A stretch of DNA of 64,000 bases from Terriglobales bacterium (GTDB lineage Bacteria > Acidobacteriota > Terriglobia > Terriglobales > Acidobacteriaceae), in NCBI GenBank assembly GCA_035573675.1, contig DATMAB010000018.1, positions 1 through 64,000 on the forward strand, in the 5' to 3' direction. Of this stretch, positions 8,151 through 15,842 are shown piece after piece. The notes under the pieces were generated by a model that had not been told where the DNA came from, ran no database searches, and saw only the letters and a list, made by a program, of their open reading frames with translations. The position numbers and the translations under genes are program-made. The stretch's first letter is position 1. The number at the start of each line of letters is the position of its first letter.

Positions 8151-8406
8151 GAGCCAAGTTTCACGTTTCGCGTTTCCCCCACGTCTCCGCCGAAAAGCGT
8201 GGCGTAGACGTGGGGCACCGTCGGGGGGGGCAACCCGAAGGGAGTAGTGGGCATAGGGGTCCCTCGTCGCGCTCTCTCATAGCGTTCGGGTCGCGCTCGG
8301 GAGGACAGTCTTCAGAACAAGATGACAGACCTCGAAACAGACGGCGCAAGGTAGAATAATTAGTTTGGTTGCAGCAAGAATCCCTCCCAGGAAAGGTTGA
8401 CGAATC
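8151..8406. other. Spacer with 45-bp element and ctcgggt-type repeats
   Basis: It holds a 45-bp element (8178-8223) and a GGGGTCCCTCG...GCGCTCGGGAGG element (about 8256-8314). A possible -10 box TAGAAT (8352-8357) lies upstream of the lipoprotein gene; no good -35 is visible. Confidence 0.6.
8178..8223 (+). repeat. 45-bp palindromic element, copy 4 (compensated variant)
   Basis: The left arm is CCCACGTCTCCGCC and the right arm GGCGTAGACGTGGGG. The base opposite the left CCCAC is now G instead of the usual mismatched A, so CCCACGTCT pairs fully with AGACGTGGG. Confidence 0.85.
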
Positions 8407-9201
8407 ATGAGCAGAACCAAGTGGTACGTGGCGGCGGCGGCGCTGGTAGTGATGGCGCTGGCGGTGGCCGGATGTCAGAAGGAACAGACCGCGACGCAGG
8501 AAGCGCAGATGGCAGCGCCGGCAGCGCCCAAGGCGACGCCGATCGATCCGGCCACGGTGGGCAGCGTGAGCGGTACGGTGAAGTTCGAGGGCACGCCGCC
8601 CAAGGCGGTCCGCATCGACATGAGCCAGGACCCGGCGTGCAAAGCGACAGCGACGGGACCAGCGACGTCGGAAGTGGTGGTGGCGGACAAAGGCAACCTG
8701 GCCAACGTGTTCGTGTACGTAAAAGAAGGGCTGGGCGACCGCACCTTCGACGTTCCCAAGGAAAAAGTGACCATCGACCAGCACGGGTGCCGCTACCATC
8801 CCCACGTAATGGGAGTGATGGCGGGGCAGACGGTGGAGATCCTGAACAGCGACGACACCACGCACAACATCCATCCGACGCCGGCGGCGGCGAGCGGCAA
8901 CCGCGAGTGGAACGAGTCACAAGCGCCCAAGGCCGCGCCGCTGGAGAAGACCTTCGCGCGGGAAGAGCTGATGCTGCCGGTGAAGTGCAATCAGCACCCG
9001 TGGATGAAGATGTACGTCAACGTGGTGAAGCACCCGTTCTTCGCGGTGAGCGGTGCGGACGGCACCTTCGAGATCAAGGGCCTGCCGCCGGGCGAGTACA
9101 CCATCGCCGCCGTGCATGAAAAGCTGGGGGAGCAGACGACCAAGGTGACAATCGGGCCGAAGGAGGCCAAGACGGCGGAGTTCAGTTTCAAGGGACAGTA
9201 A
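8407..9201 (+). CDS. Cupredoxin-like lipoprotein
   Basis: This is a probable periplasmic copper electron-transfer protein attached to the membrane. The 264-aa product has a lipoprotein signal with lipobox AVAGC (acylated Cys at residue 23) and an Ala/Thr-rich linker. The main domain carries an HNIH box (H153) and CNQHPWMKM (C194, H197, M202). This C-x2-H-x4-M spacing is that of type 1 copper proteins such as plastocyanin. The last about 50 residues (DGTFEIKGLPPGEYTI) look like a small carboxypeptidase-regulatory-like beta domain. A purine-rich AGGAAAGG lies about 9 bases before the ATG. Its position between the cytochrome c gene and the heme A/O synthases suggests a role in electron delivery to a heme-copper oxidase, but this is inference. 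Confidence 0.85.
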   Translation: MSRTKWYVAAAALVVMALAVAGCQKEQTATQEAQMAAPAAPKATPIDPATVGSVSGTVKFEGTPPKAVRIDMSQDPACKATATGPATSEVVVADKGNLANVFVYVKEGLGDRTFDVPKEKVTIDQHGCRYHPHVMGVMAGQTVEILNSDDTTHNIHPTPAAASGNREWNESQAPKAAPLEKTFAREELMLPVKCNQHPWMKMYVNVVKHPFFAVSGADGTFEIKGLPPGEYTIAAVHEKLGEQTTKVTIGPKEAKTAEFSFKGQ

Positions 9202-9204
9202 AAG

Positions 9205-9232
9205 CAGTGGTCAGTGGTCAGTGGCCAGAGAC
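9205..9232. repeat. Heptamer array cagtggt
   Basis: Units are cagtggt, cagtggt, cagtggc, cagagac, directly abutting the next 45-bp element. Confidence 0.85.
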
Positions 9233-9277
9233 CCCACGTCTGCGCCGAAAAGCGTGGCGCAGACATGGGGCACCATC
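9233..9277 (+). repeat. 45-bp palindromic element, copy 5
   Basis: CCCACGTCTGCGCC - gaaaagcgt - GGCGCAGACATGGGG then CACCATC. It is followed after one or two bases by copy 6 in tandem. Confidence 0.85.
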
Positions 9278-9278
9278 A

Positions 9279-9325
9279 CTCACGTCTTCGCCGAAAAGCG
9301 TGGCGTAGACGTGGGGCACGGTCGG
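9279..9325 (+). repeat. 45-bp palindromic element, copy 6 (tandem, compensated variant)
   Basis: CTCACGTCTTCGCC - gaaaagcgt - GGCGTAGACGTGGGG. A hairpin GGCACGACT-ga-AGTCGTGCC follows at about 9332-9351. The ctaA start codon is at 9364. Confidence 0.8.
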
Positions 9326-9363
9326 GCTGGCGGCACGACTGAAGTCGTGCCCTGATACGAAGC

Positions 9364-10317
9364 ATGAGGGCGGCGCACCACAACGCGTACCATGCGGGGC
9401 ATCATCGGTTCGCCGTGTTCACGGCCGGGGCGACGTTCGTGCTGCTGATCGCGGGGGCGCTGGTGACGTCGAATGACGCCGGCCTGGCGGTACCGGACTG
9501 GCCGACGTCGTTCGGGTCGCTGTACAAGATCCCGCCGATGGTGGGCGGAGTGAAATACGAGCACGGGCACCGCATGGTGGCGCAGTTTGTCGGGCTGCTG
9601 ACCATCGTCCTGGCGGTGTGGACGCAACGGGTGGAGCCGCGCGGGTGGATGCGCGGACTGGGCTGGGGAGCGCTGGCGCTGGTGATCGTGCAGGGCGTGC
9701 TGGGCGGAGTGACGGTGCTGTTCTTCCTGCCGCCGTGGGTTTCGACCGCACATGCCACGCTGGCACAGGCCTTTTTCTCGACGGTGGTGCTGATGGCGCT
9801 GTTCACCAGCCGGGGCTGGGTGGAGGAGGAATCGCGCATGGCGCTGGACGTGCGGCGACCAAGACTCGCGACACTGGCGGCGTGGTCGGCGGCGGCCATC
9901 GTGCTGCAACTGATCCTGGGCGCAGCTTTCCGACATTCCGGCATGAAGCTGCTGCCGCACCTGATCCTGGCGGTGGTGGTGACGGCGCTGATCCTGTGGA
10001 CGTCGGTGCGGGCGCTGATGGATTACGCCCATGCTCCGGAGATCTTCCGGCCGGCCCTGGTGCTGCTGGTGCTGCTGGTGGTGCAGCTGGGACTGGGATT
10101 CGGGGCCTACCTGACGCGGGTGGAGTGGAGCCAGGATGCGCCGCAGCCGCTGGCCAGCATGGTGGCGACCACGGTGGCACACGTGGCGGCAGGCGCGCTG
10201 CTGCTGGCGGCCTCGGTGGTGCTGGTGGCGCAGACGCGACGACACCTGGCGGATCCGGACGAAATCCGCCACGACCACCGGCACAAGACGCACACTCCCA
10301 AGGCGGTGCACGCGTGA
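9364..10317 (+). CDS. ctaA: Heme A synthase (CtaA/COX15 family)
   Basis: It oxidises the C8 methyl of heme O to a formyl group, giving heme A for aa3-type oxidases. The 317-aa membrane protein has about eight hydrophobic segments. Family landmarks are the N-terminal segment ending GALVTSNDAGLAVPDWP, KYEHGHRMVAQFVG with a heme-ligand-type His, the H of STAHATLAQAFF, and C-terminal HVAAGALLL. It is the first gene of a ctaA-ctaB pair; the stop codon overlaps the GTG start of ctaB by 4 bases, so translation is probably coupled. It begins 39 bp after a tandem pair of palindromic elements. Confidence 0.92.
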   Translation: MRAAHHNAYHAGHHRFAVFTAGATFVLLIAGALVTSNDAGLAVPDWPTSFGSLYKIPPMVGGVKYEHGHRMVAQFVGLLTIVLAVWTQRVEPRGWMRGLGWGALALVIVQGVLGGVTVLFFLPPWVSTAHATLAQAFFSTVVLMALFTSRGWVEEESRMALDVRRPRLATLAAWSAAAIVLQLILGAAFRHSGMKLLPHLILAVVVTALILWTSVRALMDYAHAPEIFRPALVLLVLLVVQLGLGFGAYLTRVEWSQDAPQPLASMVATTVAHVAAGALLLAASVVLVAQTRRHLADPDEIRHDHRHKTHTPKAVHA

Positions 10318-11246
10318 GCGCCGCGAGCCAGCCGCTGGGCCTGATGCGCGGCGCGGTGATGAGCGCAGCCGCCGACTACGGCGAACTGATGAAGCTGCGG
10401 GTCACGTCGCTGATCGTGATGACGGCGTGGTGCGGCTACTACCTGGGCGCGCTGAAAGCGGGCGTTTCCCCGTGGTCGTGGGCGACGCTCGAGGCGCTGG
10501 CGGGGATCGGGCTGGTGGCGGGCGGCACCGGAGCGCTCAACCAGGTGCTGGAGCGCGAGGGAGACCGGTTGATGCGGCGCACCGACCGGCGTCCGCTGCC
10601 CGCGGGACGGATGAGCGCGCGGCATGCGGCGGCGGTGGGACTGGCGGCGACGCTGGGAGGAACCGCCTACCTGGCGCTCGAAGCGAACCTGCTGACCGGG
10701 CTGTTGGCGCTGGCCACTTCGGCGACGTACCTGGGACTCTACACGCCGCTCAAGAGAGTTTCGCCGATCTGCACGTTCGTGGGCGCGTTCCCCGGCGCGA
10801 TGCCGCCACTGCTGGGCTGGGCGGCCGCGCGCGGCCGCGTGGAGTGGGAAGCGGTGGTGCTGTTCGGCATCGTGTTCCTGTGGCAGTTTCCACACTTCCA
10901 TTCCATCGCGTGGCTGTATCGCGAGGACTATGAGCGCGCCGGGATCCTGATGCGGCCGGTGGTGGACGGCGACGGGCGGGCCACGGCGCGCGAGATCCTG
11001 GTCTACTCGCTGGCGCTGGTGCCGGTGACCCTGGCGCCCAGCCTGCTGGGCATGGCCGGAAGCGTGTACGCGGCGGGCGCGCTGGCGCTGGGGGCCGCGT
11101 TCTTCGCCTTCGGAGTGCGGCTGGCAAAGGCCGGCGAGCCGCCTTCCTCGGCGCGCTCGAAAGCGCCGGCGCGGCAATTGCTGCAGGCTTCCGTGGCGTA
11201 CCTCCCGCTGCTGTTCGCGCTCATGATGCTGAACGCCGCCGGGTAA
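10314..11246 (+). CDS. ctaB: Heme O synthase (protoheme IX farnesyltransferase)
   Basis: It transfers a farnesyl group to protoheme, making heme O, the substrate of the preceding heme A synthase. The 310-aa product is a UbiA-superfamily membrane enzyme. The first Asp-rich prenyl-diphosphate site is NQVLEREGDRLMRRTDRR. YTPLKRVSPICTFVGAFPGA and WQFPHFHSIAWLYREDYE are typical of CyoE/CtaB. The start is the GTG at 10314, overlapping the ctaA stop (GTGA); an ATG at 10344 is an alternative. The ABC ATPase gene begins 3 bp after its stop. Confidence 0.93.
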   Translation: MSAASQPLGLMRGAVMSAAADYGELMKLRVTSLIVMTAWCGYYLGALKAGVSPWSWATLEALAGIGLVAGGTGALNQVLEREGDRLMRRTDRRPLPAGRMSARHAAAVGLAATLGGTAYLALEANLLTGLLALATSATYLGLYTPLKRVSPICTFVGAFPGAMPPLLGWAAARGRVEWEAVVLFGIVFLWQFPHFHSIAWLYREDYERAGILMRPVVDGDGRATAREILVYSLALVPVTLAPSLLGMAGSVYAAGALALGAAFFAFGVRLAKAGEPPSSARSKAPARQLLQASVAYLPLLFALMMLNAAG

Positions 11247-11248
11247 AC

Positions 11249-12235
11249 ATGTCTGCTGCACCGGCCCGAGAAGCTGCAGCGTCGTTCGCACCTGTGGTGA
11301 GCGCTCCAGTGATCCAAGTCGAGGGAATCCGCCACCGCTACGACGGGCGCACGGCGCTGGACGGCGTGACGTTCGAGGTGGGCGAGGCGGAAATCTTCGG
11401 GCTGCTGGGTCCGAACGGCAGCGGCAAGACCACGCTGTTCCGCATCCTTTCCACATTGATGTTGCCCGAGGCAGGACGGGCCGTGGTCCAGGGACGCGAC
11501 GCGGCAGCCGATGCGGGCGGAGTGCGGCGCGAAATCGGGGTGGTGTTCCAGGCGCGCAGCGTGGATGTGAAACTGACGGTCCGCGAGAACCTGCGGCATC
11601 AAGGGCATCTGTATGGGCTGCGCGGAGCGGCGCTGGACGCGCGCATCCGCGAGATGCTGGAGCGATTGGGGCTGGCGGCGCGTGCGGACGAGCGCCTGGA
11701 AAACCTTTCGGGCGGAACGCAGCGGCGGGTGGAACTGGCCAAGGGGCTGCTGCACCGGCCGTCGGTGCTGCTGATGGATGAGCCCTCGAGCGGGCTCGAT
11801 CCGGGAGCGCGGCGCGACCTGTGGCAGTATCTGGCGATGCTGCGGGAAAGCGAGCGCGTCACCATCGTCACCACGACCCACTTGATGGAAGAAGCGGAAC
11901 GCTGCGACCGGCTGGCCATCCTGAACGAAGGACGACTGGTTGCGCTGGGGACGCCGGTGGAACTGAAGAGCGCGATCGGCGGCGACGTGATCCTGCTGGA
12001 CGCGCGCGATCCGGAGCGCATCGCGGCCCGCCTGGCGGAGCGATTCCAGGTGCAGCCGACGGTGATCGATGGACGCGTGCGCCTGGAACGCGAGGGCGGA
12101 CACCGGTTCGTCAGCGAGGTGATGGAGGCGTTTCCGGGGGAGATCCGGGGGATCTCGGTGAGCGAGCCGACGCTGGAGGACGTGTTCATCGACCGCACGG
12201 GACACCGGTTCTGGAGCGAGGAGCAGGAGCCATGA
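11249..12235 (+). CDS. ABC transporter ATP-binding protein
   Basis: The 328-aa product is the ATPase of an ABC-2 type exporter of the drug-resistance/NatA-like group. It has Walker A GPNGSGKTT, a Q-loop in VVFQARSVD, the signature LSGGTQRRVELAKG, Walker B VLLMDEPSSGLDP and the switch His in TTTHLMEEAERC. A C-terminal extension of about 80 residues ends in EPTLEDVFIDRTG, typical of this group. The gene overlaps the permease gene by ATGA and follows ctaB closely, so it belongs to the same transcription unit. The substrate is unknown. Placement with heme A/O synthases and DUF420 suggests a role in oxidase assembly, by inference only. Confidence 0.92.
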   Translation: MSAAPAREAAASFAPVVSAPVIQVEGIRHRYDGRTALDGVTFEVGEAEIFGLLGPNGSGKTTLFRILSTLMLPEAGRAVVQGRDAAADAGGVRREIGVVFQARSVDVKLTVRENLRHQGHLYGLRGAALDARIREMLERLGLAARADERLENLSGGTQRRVELAKGLLHRPSVLLMDEPSSGLDPGARRDLWQYLAMLRESERVTIVTTTHLMEEAERCDRLAILNEGRLVALGTPVELKSAIGGDVILLDARDPERIAARLAERFQVQPTVIDGRVRLEREGGHRFVSEVMEAFPGEIRGISVSEPTLEDVFIDRTGHRFWSEEQEP

Positions 12236-13053
12236 CGGCGACCGCGGCACGGACCGAACCGCGGGGCGACGCGCTGATGCTGCCGGTGGCGTCGCTGTGG
12301 TGGCGGGAGATTGTGCGCTTTTACCGGCAGCCGAGCCGGGTGGTGGGAGTGATCGCGTCGCCGCTGGTGTTCTGGCTGGTGATCGGGTCGGGATTCGGAA
12401 CGAGCTTCCGCGGCGCGGGCGGGACCGATCCGCATTACCTCGAGTATTTCTACCCCGGGGCGCTGGTGATGATCGTGCTGTTCACGTCGATCTTCGCCAT
12501 GATGTCGGTGATCGAAGACCGGCGGGAGGGATTTCTGCTCTCAGTGCTGGTGGCGCCCATCCATCGCTCGGCCATCGTGCTGGCCAAAGTGCTGGGCGGC
12601 ACGACGCTGGCCGCCATCCAGGGACTGGCGTTCCTGATCTTTGCGCCGCTGGTGGGAGCGCGGCCGGGGCCGGTGGACTTGCTGGTGGTGGCGCTGGTGG
12701 TGTTCCTGATGTCGTTCGCGCTGACGGCGCTGGGATTCGCCGTGGCCTGGCGGCTGGATTCGACGCAGGGGTTCCACGCCATCGTGAACCTGTTCCTGAT
12801 CCCGCTGTGGCTGCTCTCGGGAGCGCTGTTCCCGATCCACGGGGCGTCGGGATGGATCCGGGTGCTGATGCAGGTGAATCCGCTGACGTACGGGGTGGAA
12901 TCGCTGCGGGCGGCGCTGTTCCCGGCCGCGGGAGCGACGTCGATCGGATTGCCGCTTACCGGAGCGCTGGCTGTGCAGGCGGCGTTCTGCGTGGTGATGT
13001 TCGCCATCGCGTATCGCGAGGCCAACCGGAGGAGCACGAAGCCGGCGGCATAG
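12232..13053 (+). CDS. ABC-2 type transporter permease
   Basis: The 273-aa product has an N-terminal cytoplasmic stretch (LWWREIVRFYRQPSRV) and about six membrane segments. It carries the family sequence EDRREGFLLSVLVAPIHRS and a GALFPI loop (LWLLSGALFPIHG) near the C-terminal part. The start ATG overlaps the ATPase stop. It forms the membrane half of the exporter with the preceding gene. Confidence 0.92.
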   Translation: MTATAARTEPRGDALMLPVASLWWREIVRFYRQPSRVVGVIASPLVFWLVIGSGFGTSFRGAGGTDPHYLEYFYPGALVMIVLFTSIFAMMSVIEDRREGFLLSVLVAPIHRSAIVLAKVLGGTTLAAIQGLAFLIFAPLVGARPGPVDLLVVALVVFLMSFALTALGFAVAWRLDSTQGFHAIVNLFLIPLWLLSGALFPIHGASGWIRVLMQVNPLTYGVESLRAALFPAAGATSIGLPLTGALAVQAAFCVVMFAIAYREANRRSTKPAA

Positions 13054-13058
13054 GAAGG

Positions 13059-13086
13059 CAGTGGCTAGTGGGCAGTGGTCAGTTTG
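13059..13086. repeat. Heptamer array cagtggc/tagtggg
   Basis: Units are cagtggc, tagtggg, cagtggt, cagtttg. Confidence 0.8.
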
Positions 13087-13103
13087 ATCCTAAAGTGCGC
13101 TAT

Positions 13104-13147
13104 CCGCACGTTAACGCCGAAGGGCGCGGCGCGAACGTGGGGCACCA
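13104..13147 (+). repeat. 45-bp palindromic element, copy 7 (strongly diverged, compensated)
   Basis: The left arm is CGCACGTTAACGCC and the right arm GGCGCGAACGTGGGG. CACGTT pairs with AACGTG. The bases differ from the usual CACGTCT/AGACATG on both arms, so pairing is kept. Confidence 0.7.
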
Positions 13148-13160
13148 AAGTACGTTCTCA

Positions 13161-13205
13161 CCCACGTCTGCGCCGAAAGACGTGGCGCAGACATGGGGCA
13201 CCGTC
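13161..13205 (+). repeat. 45-bp palindromic element, copy 8
   Basis: CCCACGTCTGCGCC - gaaagacgt - GGCGCAGACATGGGG then CACCGTC. It ends about six bases before the start codon of the DUF420 gene, so it occupies the place of the ribosome-binding site. Confidence 0.85.
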
Positions 13206-13210
13206 GAAAC

Positions 13211-13633
13211 ATGGACTACAGCGTCTTCCCGGTGATCAACGCCACGCTGAACGGCACCAGCGCGGTGCTGCTGGTCGCAGGACGCGAGATGATCCGGCGG
13301 AAGCGCGTAACCGCGCATCGGGCGTGCATGGTCGCGGCGGTGGCGTGCTCAACCCTGTTCCTCGGCTTCTACCTCTTTTATCACTATCACGTGGGGTCGG
13401 TGCGGTTTCAGGGACAGGGCTGGGTGCGCCCGGTGTACTTCACGATTTTGCTCTCCCACACCGTGCTGGCGGTGACGCTGGTGCCGATGGTCATCGTCAC
13501 CCTGGCGCGCGCGCTACGGGAACGCTTTGACAGACACAAAGCAATCGCGCGCTGGACGTATCCCGTGTGGCTGTACGTTTCCATCACCGGCGTGGTGATC
13601 TACGTGATGCTGTACCATCTGTTCCGGGCGTGA
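13211..13633 (+). CDS. DUF420 family membrane protein
   Basis: The 140-aa protein has four hydrophobic segments. Sequences FLGFYLFYHYHVGSVRFQGQ and HTVLAVTLVPMVIVTL, with several conserved His, match the DUF420/YozB family, commonly found with cytochrome oxidase assembly genes. No biochemical role is established. The ATG at 13211 is the first Met followed by family-like sequence; codons upstream come from the palindromic repeat. No Shine-Dalgarno sequence is visible because the repeat lies immediately upstream. Confidence 0.85.
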   Translation: MDYSVFPVINATLNGTSAVLLVAGREMIRRKRVTAHRACMVAAVACSTLFLGFYLFYHYHVGSVRFQGQGWVRPVYFTILLSHTVLAVTLVPMVIVTLARALRERFDRHKAIARWTYPVWLYVSITGVVIYVMLYHLFRA

Positions 13634-13635
13634 AT

Positions 13636-13902
13636 ATGGCACGCGTACGGCTGAAGATCGATATCGGCGGGACGGTGGGCGACGAGGCCTGGAGAGCGAT
13701 CCGGCATTTTGATCCGGTGCAGAGCGTGGCCTACGGCGAGGAGTTTGGGACGAGCGGGGAATGCCGGCATGCGCCGGGCACTCCGCATGCCAAGGGAGAG
13801 TGGCGCGGAGCGCTGATCCGGCTGCAGACGCCGCTCCTGGCGCAGTATGCCGTTTCCCATTATCTGGAGCAGAAGCGGGTGATGGATGCGGATGTCGAAT
13901 AA
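13636..13902 (+). CDS. Small protein of unknown function
   Basis: The 88-aa product begins MARVRLKIDIGGTVGDEAWR. I do not recognise it. It is soluble, has no signal peptide and contains one Cys (GECRHAPG). It starts two bases after the DUF420 stop, so it is probably co-transcribed. Codon use is GC-rich at third positions like its neighbours. It could be a chance reading frame. Confidence 0.45.
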   Translation: MARVRLKIDIGGTVGDEAWRAIRHFDPVQSVAYGEEFGTSGECRHAPGTPHAKGEWRGALIRLQTPLLAQYAVSHYLEQKRVMDADVE

Positions 13903-13934
13903 GAGCGATAAGCAATAAGCGATTAGCACTTAGC
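13900..13934. repeat. Heptamer array taagagc/gataagc
   Basis: Units are taagagc, gataagc, aataagc, gattagc, acttagc. The first unit supplies the stop codon of the preceding small gene. Confidence 0.75.
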
Positions 13935-14039
13935 GTGTGAACGATTCGGCTGCAACGGCAAGAAGCTGATACCAGCGACCTGACGCCTGAGACCTTGAAC
14001 CACGACTCCACTCCAGCTTCATCCCCGGCGCGCTCCGGC

Positions 14040-14846
14040 ATGTCTACGCGCACGCGGATCATTTTCTTCACCATCGCGTGGATCATCGTGCTGATGCCGT
14101 TTTTGTTCTGGCGGAGCACGTGGTTCGGGCGGCCGCTTTCGGAGAAGGACATCGGCGAGTATCTGCGCGATGAATCGAAGCCGCGCCACATCCAGCACGC
14201 GTTGGTGCAGGTAGGAGAGAGAATGGCGCGCGGGGACGCGGCGGCCCGCCAGTGGTATCCGGAACTGGTGCGGCTGGCGTCGCATCGGGTGGAAGAGATA
14301 CGCACGACCGACGCCTGGGTGATGGGACAGGATCCGTCGTATGCGGCGTTCCGCGAGCCCCTGCGCGGAATGCTGAATGACGCGTCGCCGCTGGTGCGGA
14401 GCAACGCGGCGCTGGCGCTGGTGCGCTTCGGCGACGATTCCGGAAGAGCACAGATTCTCGAGATGCTGCAGCCGGTCACGGTTACAGCACCGCGTGCTGG
14501 ACGGGTGGCGGATGTGGCGCAAACGGGGGATCCGATCCGCAATGGAACAATGCTGGCTCGGCTGGAAGGGGGTGAAGAGAGTGTGGAAGTGCGAGCGCCT
14601 ATCAGCGGCCGGATTCACTCGATCGCAGTAGCTGCGGGAGCTGAGGTGAAGGAAGGCGACGAGATCGGCGTAATCGATCCCGGCACGGAGCAAGTTTGGG
14701 AGGCGCTGCGGGCGCTTTACCTGATCGGTCAGGTGGAGGACATTGCGGCGATTCAGCCGTTCCAGCGTGAGACGCCGAACTATCCGCCGCGTATCGCTGA
14801 GCAGGCGCGGGCGACGGAAAAAGCGATACGGGAAAGGAACAGGTAG
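14040..14846 (+). CDS. Membrane-anchored HEAT-repeat / lipoyl-like domain protein
   Basis: The product from the ATG at 14040 is 268 aa; a TTG at 13995 would add 15 residues. One N-terminal membrane segment (IIFFTIAWIIVLMPFLFW) is followed by HEAT-like helical repeats (about residues 55-140; LNDASPLVRSNAALALVRFG). A beta-rich segment follows (about 145-220: VTAPRAGRVADVAQTGDPI, VRAPISGRIHSIAVAAG, VKEGDEIGVI) resembling a barrel-sandwich (biotinyl/lipoyl) hybrid motif. The lysine of a true lipoyl domain is not obvious, so it is more like the RND/HlyD adaptor fold. The function is unknown. The respiratory gene context suggests an assembly or export adaptor, which is speculative. Confidence 0.7.
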   Translation: MSTRTRIIFFTIAWIIVLMPFLFWRSTWFGRPLSEKDIGEYLRDESKPRHIQHALVQVGERMARGDAAARQWYPELVRLASHRVEEIRTTDAWVMGQDPSYAAFREPLRGMLNDASPLVRSNAALALVRFGDDSGRAQILEMLQPVTVTAPRAGRVADVAQTGDPIRNGTMLARLEGGEESVEVRAPISGRIHSIAVAAGAEVKEGDEIGVIDPGTEQVWEALRALYLIGQVEDIAAIQPFQRETPNYPPRIAEQARATEKAIRERNR

Positions 14847-14854
14847 GTGGCGGG

Positions 14855-14882
14855 CGGTTAGCAGGTAGCAGGTCGCAGGAAA
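14855..14882. repeat. Heptamer array gcaggta
   Basis: Units are gcggtta, gcaggta, gcaggtc, gcaggaa. Confidence 0.75.
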
Positions 14883-15195
14883 AGCGCAAGGTCCCTCGAC
14901 TCGCGCTCCCTTCCTTCCTCGTCCGCCACGGCGGACTCGGGAACGGTCGCGCTCGCTCGGGATCACAATCAGTAGGCGTTCGTAACGGCACGGCTGAAGC
15001 CGTGCCCCTACGAAGGATTCCGTTGCGTTCTGTTCGAGATCAGCAGCAGAAAATGCCCGGGCCGCGGGCGGCCGCGCCACGAAAATGAACCCCGAGGTCC
15101 TTCGCTCGGGTTTCCCGCGCTGGTGACGGCGCGCGGGTCCCTCCCTCGCTCAGGATGACGGCATCAAGACAGGGGGCCACGACAGAACCGGCTGC

Positions 15196-15201
15196 TATAA
15201 T
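15196..15201 (+). promoter_or_regulatory. TATAAT -10 box, possible leaderless start
   Basis: A consensus -10 hexamer sits 7 bases before the ATG at 15209, where transcription would be expected to begin. The ATG at 15200 overlaps the box. No convincing -35 is seen at the right distance. Confidence 0.5.
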
Positions 15202-15208
15202 GCGCTTG

Positions 15209-15589
15209 ATGGCGACCGCACAGGAAACCGTGAAAGCGCCCGGCATGGTGCCGGACGAGCTGAAACATGAGCCCCGCTCCAAGGGGCTGACCACGCCGCG
15301 CAAGAAGAAGCCCAGGGAACTGGCGGTAATCACTGAGTGCTGCACGGGCTGCGCCGGGTCGCCGGCCTGCGTGGAGTACTGCCCGGTGGAAGACTGCATG
15401 TTCTGGGTGCCGGACGAGGACCATCCGCCGTTCGGGCGCATCCAGGTGGATCCCATCCTGTGCATCGGGTGCAAGAAGTGCATCAGCAAGGGCCCGGACG
15501 GCGCCTTCCTGGACGGCTGCCCGTGGGACGCCATCGTCATGACGCCGACCGAAGAAGTGGAGAAAGTGGTGGGCGTGATGGCGATTTGA
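15209..15589 (+). CDS. Dicluster [4Fe-4S] ferredoxin-like protein
   Basis: The product is a small electron carrier of about 126 aa. Two Cys groups are visible: ECCTGCAGSPACVEYCP and LCIGCKKC...GCPWDAI. The spacing is not the plain CxxCxxCxxxCP of bacterial ferredoxins: the first group has an inserted GSPA segment and the second has a long gap before its last Cys. The N-terminal 45 residues are basic and Pro/Lys-rich. The ATG at 15209 is chosen because the box at 15196-15201 would place the transcript start there; longer starts from 15155 are open. It is not NuoI: it lacks that family's flanking sequence. Confidence 0.8.
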   Translation: MATAQETVKAPGMVPDELKHEPRSKGLTTPRKKKPRELAVITECCTGCAGSPACVEYCPVEDCMFWVPDEDHPPFGRIQVDPILCIGCKKCISKGPDGAFLDGCPWDAIVMTPTEEVEKVVGVMAI

Positions 15590-15593
15590 AAAG

Positions 15594-15628
15594 CAGCCAT
15601 CAGCAGTCAGCACTCAGCAATCAGCCAA
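15594..15628. repeat. Heptamer array cagcact
   Basis: Units are cagccat, cagcagt, cagcact, cagcaat, cagccaa, beginning five bases after the ferredoxin stop codon. Confidence 0.85.
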
Positions 15629-15800
15629 AGCATTCACCACGGAGACACTGAGGCACTGAGAAAAGCTCTGGATGCTCGATTTGGCTTGATCGCGGCGAAC
15701 AATCACAAGAGCGAAAAGCCTCACCACAAAGGGCACCTTTCGGCAGACTCAAGGCAGGCTTCGCCAGCACGAAGGAGTTGACTGGGCGTTGGAGACCGGC

Positions 15801-15842
15801 CTGAGCTGAGCACTGAGCACTGACTGCTGATGGCGGAGTGCT
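15801..15842. repeat. Heptamer array gagcact
   Basis: Units are ctgagct, gagcact, gagcact, gactgct, gatggcg, gagtgct. It abuts the 3' end of the next minus-strand gene. Confidence 0.8.

Larger units (their letters stand above)
14847..15208. other. Spacer of about 360 bp, repeats and a -10 box
   Basis: No gene is visible. It contains a heptamer array (14855-14882), a GGTCCCTCGACTCGCGCTC...GCTCGGGATCAC element (about 14890-14967), the hairpin GGCACGGCT-ga-AGCCGTGCC (about 14993-15012) and a GGTCCTTCGCTCGG...CTCGCTCAGGATGACGG element (about 15099-15162). A TATAAT at 15196-15201 lies just before the ferredoxin gene. Confidence 0.7.

Noticed and set aside
3318-13205. CRISPR array from the repeated 45-bp elements
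   Set aside because: Copies are hundreds to thousands of bases apart, spacing is irregular, there are no spacer-like inserts between them, and no cas genes are present.
15209-15589. The missing nuoI
   Set aside because: Cys spacing and flanking sequence do not match NuoI, and the gene is over 33 kb from the operon. It is a different ferredoxin-like protein.
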